Made by a program: the position numbers and the translations under genes
In this document: positions 1 through 5,133 of the stretch, in pieces
Numbering within the stretch: the stretch's first letter is position 1
Layout: every line of letters starts with the position of its first letter
Source of the DNA: Clostridiaceae bacterium
GTDB lineage: Bacteria; Bacillota; Clostridia; Oscillospirales; Acutalibacteraceae
Reading direction: 5' to 3'
DNA: 5,375 nucleotides
Assembly (NCBI GenBank): GCA_016293225.1
Contig: JAEDEQ010000098.1
Coordinates: 1 to 5,375, forward strand
Notes under the pieces: generated by a model
What the model saw: only the letters and a program-made list of their open reading frames with translations
The model's database searches: none
What the model was told of the DNA's origin: nothing

Positions 1-71
1 ATAATGGATAATATATAAGAGATAATAGATAACGAAGCTGTGTTCTGCCACAAACCCCGTTTTTCAACAAT

Positions 72-100
72 ATTATACCCCTTGCAGGAAAATTTTGCAA
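72..100 (-). promoter_or_regulatory. possible leftward promoter overlapping the terminator hairpin
   Basis: On the minus strand TTGCAA (95-100) and a perfect TATAAT (72-77) are separated by exactly 17 nt, which fits a sigma-A promoter for a gene lying left of the window. The -35 box falls in the arm of the inverted repeat at 77-105, so the resemblance could be accidental. The upstream gene ends only 14 bp before the -35 box. Confidence 0.3.
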
Positions 101-105
101 GGGGT
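77..105 (-). terminator. hairpin downstream of the flavin reductase-rubredoxin gene
   Basis: ACCCCTTGCA (77-86) and TGCAAGGGGT (96-105) form a perfect 10-bp stem with a 9-nt loop, starting 9 bp past the stop codon of the minus-strand gene. On the minus strand the stem is followed by ATAATATTGTTG, a weak U tract, so termination may be partial. Position and stem strength support a terminator role. Confidence 0.55.
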
Positions 106-113
106 GCGGTTGT

Positions 114-719
114 TCATTCGATTTTTTCAAAATCCTCCGCCCCGTGCTTACACAGCGGACAGATAAAGTCTTCGGGCAGCTGTTCGCCCTCATAGACATA
201 GCCGCAGATTTTGCACCGCCAGCCCTTGGCTGCGGTCTGCTTCGGCTTCGGCTTGGTGTGCTTGTGGTAATAAGCATAGGTCAGCGACGGCTCGTCTGAA
301 AGCACCTTTGCGTTCGTCACCTCGGCAACAAAGAGCGTGTGCGTGCCGTAATCATACGTTTCGCAAACGCGGCAGGCAAAGTAGGCGTTGGTACAGGAAG
401 CAATATAAAGAACGCCGTTTTCATCGCGCGTTTCGTCCGGATTTTTGAAGAACTTCTGAGTATCGCGCCCGCTTTTGAAGCCGAAATGCTCAAACAGTCC
501 GAACGGCGCCTGCTCGGTGAGCACCGAAACGCAGAAAACGCCCGAGCTCAGTATCATATCGTGGGTGAGGTTCTGCTTGTTGACCGCAATGCTTACGCGA
601 AGCGGATTTGAGGAAAGTTGGGAGAAGGTATTGATAACGCAGCCGTTATCCTTTTCGCCCTCTCGCGCGGTGAGAATATACAGTCCGTAGCTGATTTTGT
701 GAAATGCGGCAGTGTCCAT
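114..719 (-). CDS. flavin reductase-like / rubredoxin fusion protein (high-molecular-weight rubredoxin type)
   Basis: A 201-residue cytoplasmic redox protein. Residues about 1-150 match the FMN-binding flavin reductase-like (split-barrel) fold: the N-terminal pattern with NGCVINTF and Q-rich strand, then YGTHTLFVAEV (124-134) at the place of the usual GDHTLFVGEV. After a Lys/Pro linker (about 154-166) comes a rubredoxin domain with CKIC (169-172) and CPLC (187-190), giving four Fe ligands. The inter-knuckle loop is short, as in rubrerythrin-type rubredoxins. In family members such as the Moorella high-molecular-weight rubredoxin, the protein passes electrons from NADH to a flavodiiron protein that removes O2 or NO. 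No partner gene is visible here, so that role is inferred. The start is set by AGGAGG (728-733) 8 nt upstream of the ATG. It is transcribed alone and divergently from the next gene. Domain identity is secure; the electron-transfer partner is not. Confidence 0.93.
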   Translation of the reverse strand: MDTAAFHKISYGLYILTAREGEKDNGCVINTFSQLSSNPLRVSIAVNKQNLTHDMILSSGVFCVSVLTEQAPFGLFEHFGFKSGRDTQKFFKNPDETRDENGVLYIASCTNAYFACRVCETYDYGTHTLFVAEVTNAKVLSDEPSLTYAYYHKHTKPKPKQTAAKGWRCKICGYVYEGEQLPEDFICPLCKHGAEDFEKIE

Positions 720-760
720 TGGGGATTCCTCCTTTGCAGCGGTTGCTTTTATTTTTATAT

Positions 761-789
761 ATTATACCCGTTTCGGACGTAAAAGTCAA
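761..789 (-). promoter_or_regulatory. sigma-A-type promoter of the flavin reductase-rubredoxin gene
   Basis: On the minus strand a -35 box TTGACT (784-789) and a perfect -10 box TATAAT (761-766) are spaced by 17 nt. The start site should fall near 753-755, giving a leader of about 35 nt that contains the AGGAGG site. No operator is obvious. Confidence 0.85.
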
Positions 790-875
790 ACAATACCCGC
801 TGTAAAGCTTTTTTCCTCCATACGCGCCGAACAAAAAAACGTAATAAAGTACACAAATATTTTTTACTTTTACTC

Positions 876-904
876 TTGCACAATTGATGTAAATATAATA
901 TAAT
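876..904 (+). promoter_or_regulatory. sigma-A-type promoter of the membrane-anchored hypothetical gene
   Basis: A -35 box TTGCAC (876-881), a 17-nt spacer and a perfect -10 box TATAAT (899-904). The expected start site is near 911, leaving a leader of about 79 nt. It is back to back with the promoter at 761-789. A small dyad, AAAGTA (846-851) and TACTTT (865-870), lies just upstream of the -35 box and could be an activator or repressor site. Confidence 0.8.
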
Positions 905-920
905 ACCCTTGTGTTATATT

Positions 921-951
921 GGGTAGCCGCCGAAAAGTGCGTCGGCTGCCC
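921..951 (+). promoter_or_regulatory. 5' leader stem-loop
   Basis: GGGTAGCCG (921-929) pairs with CGGCTGCCC (943-951), 9 bp with one G-U pair; two further pairs (931-932 with 940-941) extend it across a mismatch. It lies within the predicted untranslated leader, 38 nt before the start codon. No T tract follows, so it is not a terminator. I do not recognise a known riboswitch. It may affect mRNA stability or translation. Confidence 0.45.
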
Positions 952-989
952 GAAAAATCGGCTCGTGCCGTTACAGAAAGGAAAAAGTT

Positions 990-1919
990 ATGGCAAAAGA
1001 CAAAACTCCGGGCGCAAAGAGCAGCTTTGATCCCGAAATTAAAAAAGGCTTGATTATTGTATTGGCAATTGTTATCCTGTTCTCGAGCGGAAACTTCCTC
1101 GGCTCTCTCATGTCTGCCGGCAAGGCGGCGGCCGGAGCCGATTCAACAACTGCTTCCCAGTCCTCAACCACCGCTCCGGCGTCGTCAAGCACCGCCCCGG
1201 CATCATCAACTCCCGCTCCGGCTCCTTCGGAGAGCACAACTGCCGCTCCGGCTCCCTCGGAAGGTACGACCGCCGCTCCTGCTGAGTCAAATGCGACTCC
1301 TGCCGCTTCCACAGGCGCACCCTCTGCTCCGGCGGAGATAATTAAGCTTTATAACGAAAGCGCAAACAAAATCAAAACAAGCGCTTCCAAGGTTACAAGA
1401 AACTATGAAGACCTTCAGCACAACTCCGAGTACACCGAAATGCCCGGTGCGCTTCAGTCCATCGGCTCGGGTCTTATCAGCACCTTCCTCAAAAAGGACG
1501 AGACTCCCGTTGATTACACGGGCGCCGATATCCAGGCAAACTTCCCCGTCAAAGGCGAAAGCTATGTCAGCAAAATCACCGAAGCCGACATTGCTCAGGC
1601 CACCTGCAACGACGACGGAACAAACTATAACATCACCCTCAAGTTTAAAGAATGCACCGACCCCGAGGGCACCGGCTGCGCCGCCGCTTTCAACGTTATT
1701 AAGCCCGATGAGGTCTATAACGCCGCAAAGGTTGTTAAAAACTTCAGCATAAGGTATTATGACGCCGTAATCGAATGCAAGATTGACAAGGCCACCGGTA
1801 ATATCACATGGATCAAGTTCACGCTTCCCATGGTTATGAGCGTTACCGCTCAGGTTCTTATGACCCTTGACGCCAAGGTCGGCATGACGTTCATTGACGA
1901 TTACACCATAACCTACTGA
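990..1919 (+). CDS. membrane-anchored hypothetical protein with Ser/Thr/Ala/Pro-rich linker
   Basis: A 309-residue protein that I do not recognise as a named family. Residues 1-19 are a short charged cytoplasmic tail (MAKDKTPGAK...). Residues about 20-40 are one hydrophobic segment (GLIIVLAIVILF) that should act as an uncleaved signal anchor; no lipobox cysteine follows it. Residues about 50-113 form a low-complexity Ser/Thr/Ala/Pro linker with decapeptide repeats, of the kind that spans cell wall. Residues about 114-309 look like a folded extracellular domain with a helical start (EIIKLYNESANKIK), four cysteines (206, 222, 230, 263) and an alternating beta-like C terminus ending in DDYTITY. 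The ATG is preceded by AAAGGAAA at 977-984. No terminator separates it from the scfA promoter, so some readthrough into scfA is possible. The topology is well supported; the function is unknown, and any link to SCIFF is only positional. Confidence 0.85.
   Translation: MAKDKTPGAKSSFDPEIKKGLIIVLAIVILFSSGNFLGSLMSAGKAAAGADSTTASQSSTTAPASSSTAPASSTPAPAPSESTTAAPAPSEGTTAAPAESNATPAASTGAPSAPAEIIKLYNESANKIKTSASKVTRNYEDLQHNSEYTEMPGALQSIGSGLISTFLKKDETPVDYTGADIQANFPVKGESYVSKITEADIAQATCNDDGTNYNITLKFKECTDPEGTGCAAAFNVIKPDEVYNAAKVVKNFSIRYYDAVIECKIDKATGNITWIKFTLPMVMSVTAQVLMTLDAKVGMTFIDDYTITY
1212..1301 (+). repeat. 30-bp in-frame tandem repeat coding the Pro/Ala-rich linker
   Basis: Three 30-bp units (1212-1241, 1242-1271, 1272-1301) encode PAPAPSESTT, AAPAPSEGTT and AAPAESNATP, residues 75-104 of the anchored protein. 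The first two units are close copies at DNA level, both with GCTCCGGCTCC; the third has diverged. The unit size keeps frame, so slippage would change linker length between strains without breaking the gene. Confidence 0.7.
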
Positions 1920-1923
1920 GCCG

Positions 1924-1952
1924 TTGACAACTTAAAACGGATATGATACAAT
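1924..1952 (+). promoter_or_regulatory. strong sigma-A-type promoter of scfA
   Basis: A perfect -35 box TTGACA (1924-1929), a 17-nt spacer and a -10 box TACAAT (1947-1952). It begins 4 bp after the preceding stop codon. The start site is expected near 1959, which gives a leader of about 25 nt containing GGAGGT (1971-1976) placed 7 nt before the scfA ATG. Promoter and ribosome site are both near consensus, so the peptide should be highly expressed. Confidence 0.88.
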
Positions 1953-1983
1953 ATAGCGGTAAAAACGAATGGAGGTAACAGAG

Positions 1984-2133
1984 ATGAAGCACATTAAGAC
2001 TGTTGAAACCCGCAATCTTTGCGAAAGCGCAAAGAACGGCGGCTGCGGCGAATGCCAGACTTCCTGCCAGTCAGCCTGCAAAACCAGCTGCGGTATTGCA
2101 AACCAGACTTGCGAGAATAAGGACAATCACTGA
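1984..2133 (+). CDS. scfA: SCIFF ranthipeptide precursor (six cysteines in forty-five)
   Basis: A 49-residue precursor peptide of the SCIFF family, substrate of the radical SAM enzyme encoded next to it. It opens with the family signature MKHIKTVETR and carries the core CGECQTSCQSACKTSC, followed by ANQTCEN. The six family cysteines are at 21, 24, 28, 32, 36 and 43. There is a seventh at Cys13, in the leader part. In characterised SCIFF peptides one thioether joins Cys32 to Thr37; Cys32 is present here, but residue 37 is Gly (codon GGT right after Cys36). The maturation site may therefore differ. The start is fixed by GGAGGT 7 nt upstream and by the conserved MKHIKT. Family identity is near certain. 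The biological role of SCIFF peptides is not settled; signalling has been proposed for some clostridia. Confidence 0.97.
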   Translation: MKHIKTVETRNLCESAKNGGCGECQTSCQSACKTSCGIANQTCENKDNH

Positions 2134-2156
2134 GTAACTGAAACAAGTAGAACAAC

Positions 2157-2183
2157 AAAATGCCGTCCTATGGGCGGCATTTT
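2157..2183 (+). terminator. intercistronic terminator/attenuator between scfA and scfB
   Basis: AAAATGCCGTCC (2157-2168) pairs with GGGCGGCATTTT (2172-2183): 12 bp with one T-G pair and a 3-nt loop TAT. The stem ends in TTTT followed by C. It lies 23 bp after the scfA stop and 18 bp before the scfB ATG, with no good new promoter between. It most likely lets only part of the transcription pass into scfB, and may also protect the 3' end of the scfA message. Confidence 0.78.
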
Positions 2184-2189
2184 CAATAT

Positions 2190-2195
2190 GGAGAG
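2190..2195 (+). promoter_or_regulatory. ribosome binding site that fixes the scfB start
   Basis: GGAGAG lies 6 nt upstream of the ATG at 2202. The in-frame ATG at 2160 has no such site, lies inside the left arm of the hairpin 2157-2183, and would add 14 residues unlike any SCIFF maturase start. The start at 2202 gives MVHQYKLLGYN, which resembles the family N terminus. Confidence 0.85.
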
Positions 2196-2201
2196 ATAAA
2201 A

Positions 2202-3587
2202 ATGGTTCATCAGTATAAACTTCTTGGCTATAACATTGTTCTTGACGTCTGCTCCGGCAGCGTTCATGTTGTTGACGATGTTGCCTATGACATCATTTCC
2301 CTTTTTGAGGATAACGGCAAAGAGGCCGTGCTTTCAAAAATAAGGGAAAAATACGCCGCAAACCCTGCTGTTTCCGAAAGCGAGGCAGAGGAGTGCTACA
2401 ATCAGATTGAGGAGCTTAAAAACGCCGGAAAGCTTTTTTCAAAGGACGAGTTTGAGCCTATGGCAGGCGAGCTTAAGGCGCGCACCTCGGGCGTTGTCAA
2501 GGCGCTTTGCCTGCACGTTGCCCACACCTGTAACCTCAACTGCTCCTATTGCTTTGCCTCGCAGGGAAAGTATCACGGAGAAAGAGCCCTCATGAGCTTT
2601 GATGTCGGAAAGAGGGCGCTCGATTTCCTCATTGAAAACTCCGGAACAAGGCGCAATCTTGAGGTGGACTTTTTCGGCGGCGAACCGCTGATGAACTTTG
2701 ACGTTGTGAAAAAGCTTGTGGAGTACGCAAGAAGCGTTGAAAAGGAAAAGGGCAAAAATTTCCGCTTTACCCTCACCACCAACGGAGTGCTTGTTGACGA
2801 TGATGTGATAGACTTTGCAAACCGGGAGATGAGCAACGTTGTTCTGAGTCTTGACGGCCGCAAGGAGGTTCACGACCGCTACCGCGTTGATTATGCAGGA
2901 AACGGAAGCTGGGAAAGAATCGTTCCGAAGTTTCAGAAATTCGTCAAGGCGCGCGGCGGCAAAAATTACTATATGCGCGGAACCTTTACCCACGCAAACC
3001 CCGATTTTCTTGAGGATATCAAAACCATGCTCGACCTCGGCTTCAACGAGCTTTCAATGGAGCCCGTTGTTGCCGCGGCGGACGACCCTGCCGCCCTCAC
3101 CGAGGAGGACAAGAACCTTGTCATGAAGCAGTATGAGGAGCTTGCAAAACTCATGATTGAACGCGAAAAAGAGGGAAAGCCGTTCACCTTTTATCACTAT
3201 ATGCTCGACCTCAAGGGCGGACCGTGCGTTTATAAGCGCATTTCCGGCTGCGGCTCGGGCACGGAATATATGGCCGTGACTCCGTGGGGCGACCTTTATC
3301 CCTGCCATCAGTTTGTCGGCGATGAAAAGTTCAGGCTCGGAGACATCTGGAACGGCGTTCAGAACAAGAGCGTTCAAAACGAATTTGCCGCCTGCAACGT
3401 CTATAAGCGCGAAGAATGCCGCTCCTGCTGGGCAAGGCTTTACTGCTCCGGCGGCTGCGCGGCGAATGCTTATCATTCCACAGGCTCCGTTACGGGAGTT
3501 TATAAATACGGCTGCGAGCTTTTCAAAAAGCGCATGGAGTGTGCAATAGCGGTTGCCGTTTTCCGCGAATTCGGTGATGAAGAATGA
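2202..3587 (+). CDS. scfB: SCIFF radical SAM maturase (thioether-forming, SPASM domain)
   Basis: A 461-residue cytoplasmic enzyme that installs a thioether crosslink in the SCIFF peptide using S-adenosylmethionine and iron-sulfur clusters. Residues about 1-85 form a PqqD-like RiPP recognition element (YKLLGYNIVLDVCSGSVHVV, then a helical part) that should bind the ScfA leader. The radical SAM domain carries CNLNCSYC, ligands Cys110, Cys114 and Cys117, and the SAM-binding GGEP at 159-162. The C-terminal SPASM domain has the complete seven-cysteine pattern: Cys350-X12-Gly-X4-Cys368, then Cys406-X2-Cys409-X5-Cys415-X3-Cys419, then Cys438, for two auxiliary 4Fe-4S clusters. Cys342 and Cys398 are extra cysteines nearby. 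Length and order match characterised SCIFF maturases (CteB, Tte1186). It follows scfA past a partial terminator and overlaps the next gene by ATGA, so the two are probably translated together. No key residue is missing. Confidence 0.97.
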   Translation: MVHQYKLLGYNIVLDVCSGSVHVVDDVAYDIISLFEDNGKEAVLSKIREKYAANPAVSESEAEECYNQIEELKNAGKLFSKDEFEPMAGELKARTSGVVKALCLHVAHTCNLNCSYCFASQGKYHGERALMSFDVGKRALDFLIENSGTRRNLEVDFFGGEPLMNFDVVKKLVEYARSVEKEKGKNFRFTLTTNGVLVDDDVIDFANREMSNVVLSLDGRKEVHDRYRVDYAGNGSWERIVPKFQKFVKARGGKNYYMRGTFTHANPDFLEDIKTMLDLGFNELSMEPVVAAADDPAALTEEDKNLVMKQYEELAKLMIEREKEGKPFTFYHYMLDLKGGPCVYKRISGCGSGTEYMAVTPWGDLYPCHQFVGDEKFRLGDIWNGVQNKSVQNEFAACNVYKREECRSCWARLYCSGGCAANAYHSTGSVTGVYKYGCELFKKRMECAIAVAVFREFGDEE

Positions 3588-4915
3588 ACACGCCTGTTTG
3601 CGACTTTGTTAAAGCCTACGCCGAAAAAAACGGCGCGCGTTTTCATATGCCGGGTCACAAGGGAAAAAACCTGCTCGGCTTTGAAGAATATGATATTACC
3701 GAAATTGACGGAGCGGACAACCTTTTTGCGCCGAACGGAATAATTGCCGAAAGCGAGAAAAACGCGGGCAGACTTTTCGGCTGTGATACGTTTTATTCAA
3801 CCGCAGGCTCAACGCTCTGCATTCAGGCAATGCTGCACCTTGTTGCGCTTTACGCCCGTTCAAGGGGTGAAGAACCGCTTGTTCTTGCCGGCAGGAATGC
3901 ACACAAGGCCTTTGTGAATGCGTGCGCGCTGCTCGGAATAAAAATCGGCTGGCTTTTTTCCGAAGAAGGAACGTACCATTCATGCGCCCTTACGCCGCAA
4001 ATGATTGAAAAAGCTCTTACGGAAGGTAAAAAGCCGTCCGCCGTGTACGTCACAAGCCCGGACTACCTCGGAAATATGCTTGACATCAAGGGCATTTCCG
4101 CCGTCTGCAAAAAGCACGGTGTGCTCCTTTGTGTTGACAACGCCCACGGCGCATACCTGAAATTTCTGCCGCAGTCCTGTCACCCGATTGACCTCGGCGC
4201 GGACATCTGCTGCGATTCGGCGCACAAGACCCTGCCTGCGCTGACCGGAGGGGCGTATCTCCATATTGCAAAAACAGCGCCGCGAATGTTTTCAAAAAGG
4301 GCGGTTTCCTCGCTTGCGCTGTTTTCCTCAAGCAGTCCGTCATACCTCATTCTGCAATCGCTTGACATGGTAAACGAGCGCCTGCCCGGGTTCAGAAAGC
4401 AGCTTGAAAAATTCCTGCCGAAAGCCGAAAAGCTCAGGAAAGACCTTTTGAGTCACGGCTTCACCCTCGTAGGAGACGAGGCGCTGAAGCTTACTCTTGC
4501 GACCAAAAGAATCGGCTATACCGGAGCACAGCTTGCAGCGGTTCTTGAAAGCAAAAATATCTTTCCGGAGTTTTACGACCCGGATTTTCTTGTTCTGATG
4601 CTTTCGCCCCTGAACAATGATGATGAGCTTGAAAGGCTTTCAAGGGTTCTCCTTTCGCTTGAAAAAAAGCCTGAGATAAAAGCCTCATTTCCGCCGCTGC
4701 CGCGCCCAAAGCAGGTTTTTCCCGTGCGGGAGGCTATCTTTAAGGAAAGCGCGGTGCTGCCGGTTTCGCAGTGTCTCGGGCGCGTGTGCGCCTGCGCCGC
4801 AATAAGCTGTCCCCCGGCCGTTCCCCTTGTTGTCTGCGGCGAAAGGATTGACGAAAGCGTGCTGGAAAGCTTCGCCTATTACGGCGTTGAAAGCTGCGCC
4901 GTGATAAAAGAATGA
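3584..4915 (+). CDS. PLP-dependent Orn/Lys/Arg decarboxylase family protein
   Basis: A 443-residue fold-type I PLP enzyme of the Orn/Lys/Arg decarboxylase group. The N-terminal signature RFHMPGHKG is at 19-27, the cofactor Asp185 lies in VDNAHGAY (184-191), and the PLP lysine is Lys215 in DSAHKTLPALTGG. It lacks the N-terminal wing domain of the long E. coli enzymes and is shorter than the compact Bacillus type (about 480-490 residues). The C-terminal domain is recognisable (GRVCACAA ... CPPAVPL ... GERI), but the usual YPPGIPLL and PGE positions are altered to CPPAVPLV and CGE, with clustered cysteines. The substrate, whether lysine, arginine, ornithine or another, cannot be assigned. The start overlaps the scfB stop (ATGA, 3584-3587), implying translational coupling. 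A housekeeping polyamine role is the default reading; a role tied to the peptide is speculative. The family is secure, the specificity open. Confidence 0.92.
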   Translation: MNTPVCDFVKAYAEKNGARFHMPGHKGKNLLGFEEYDITEIDGADNLFAPNGIIAESEKNAGRLFGCDTFYSTAGSTLCIQAMLHLVALYARSRGEEPLVLAGRNAHKAFVNACALLGIKIGWLFSEEGTYHSCALTPQMIEKALTEGKKPSAVYVTSPDYLGNMLDIKGISAVCKKHGVLLCVDNAHGAYLKFLPQSCHPIDLGADICCDSAHKTLPALTGGAYLHIAKTAPRMFSKRAVSSLALFSSSSPSYLILQSLDMVNERLPGFRKQLEKFLPKAEKLRKDLLSHGFTLVGDEALKLTLATKRIGYTGAQLAAVLESKNIFPEFYDPDFLVLMLSPLNNDDELERLSRVLLSLEKKPEIKASFPPLPRPKQVFPVREAIFKESAVLPVSQCLGRVCACAAISCPPAVPLVVCGERIDESVLESFAYYGVESCAVIKE

Positions 4916-4957
4916 GGACAAAGTTGCAATAAAGAATAAAAAGAATGAGACAAAGTT
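4906..4957 (+). repeat. short direct repeat spanning the decarboxylase stop codon
   Basis: AAAAGAATGAGGACAAAGTT (4906-4925) recurs as AAAAGAATGAGACAAAGTT (4939-4957), identical apart from one G. The first copy contains the last codons and the TGA of the decarboxylase; the second lies in the spacer before the tRNA promoter. It looks like a local duplication of the gene's 3' end, with an A-rich filler between. No terminator hairpin is visible between the decarboxylase and the tRNA promoter. Confidence 0.65.
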
Positions 4958-4968
4958 ATAAAAAACCC

Positions 4969-5000
4969 TTGACAAACACTGCTCTTTGTGATAGTATACT
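4969..5000 (+). promoter_or_regulatory. promoter of the tRNA-Arg gene
   Basis: A perfect -35 box TTGACA is at 4969-4974. With 17-nt spacing the -10 box would be TAGTAT (4992-4997); the better-looking TATACT (4995-5000) is spaced by 20 nt. Either way transcription should begin about 5-15 nt before the tRNA, as expected for a stable RNA gene. The choice of -10 box is uncertain, the promoter itself is not. Confidence 0.8.
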
Positions 5001-5015
5001 TTGGCAAAAACAAAT

Positions 5016-5092
5016 GCGCCAATAGCTCAGCCGGATAGAGTGTTTGGCTACGAACCAAAAGGTCGGGGGTTCGAGTCCCTCTTGGCGCGCCA
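5016..5092 (+). tRNA. tRNA-Arg (anticodon ACG)
   Basis: A complete 77-nt cloverleaf. Acceptor arms GCGCCAA (5016-5022) and TTGGCGC (5082-5088) pair perfectly. The D stem GCTC/GAGT has one G-U pair. The anticodon stem TTTGG/CCAAA encloses loop CTACGAA with ACG at 5050-5052, the variable loop is AGGTC, and the T stem GGGGG/CCCTC encloses TTCGAGT. The discriminator is G5089, and CCA is encoded (5090-5092). After A34 is deaminated to inosine by TadA-type enzymes, this tRNA reads CGU, CGC and CGA; CGC is common in the neighbouring genes. It has its own promoter and terminator. Confidence 0.98.
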
Positions 5093-5133
5093 TGAAAGCT
5101 TCGGTTATTTCAGACCGGAGCTTTCATTTTTTT
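5092..5133 (+). terminator. intrinsic terminator of the tRNA-Arg gene
   Basis: The arms at 5092-5105 and 5114-5127 form a 14-bp stem (one G-U pair) containing GAAAGCTTCGGT and ACCGGAGCTTTC, with an 8-nt loop. A run of seven T (5127-5133) follows. The stem starts at the A of the encoded CCA, so the tRNA 3' end abuts the hairpin and must be freed by processing. Confidence 0.95.

Noticed and set aside
1..35. GATAA-like repeats at the left edge, considered as a repeat array
   Set aside because: The copies are very short, irregular and A+T-rich, without spacers of constant length; not a CRISPR or defined repeat.
971..1312. Minus-strand Gly/Ala/Val-rich open frame opposite the linker
   Set aside because: Its repetitiveness mirrors the repeat-coded Pro/Ala linker on the plus strand; the plus-strand frame has a promoter, ribosome site and membrane segment.
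2160..2201. Upstream in-frame ATG giving a 475-residue ScfB
   Set aside because: It lies inside a 12-bp hairpin, has no ribosome site, and adds residues not expected in the family. GGAGAG 6 nt before the ATG at 2202 supports the shorter form.
2439..2993. Long minus-strand open frame (184 codons) inside scfB
   Set aside because: It is antisense to a well-conserved gene, has no recognisable domain, and is explained by codon bias of the real gene.
3054..3476. Minus-strand open frame (140 codons) inside the scfB SPASM region
   Set aside because: It overlaps the conserved cysteine region of ScfB and shows no family features; a shadow frame.
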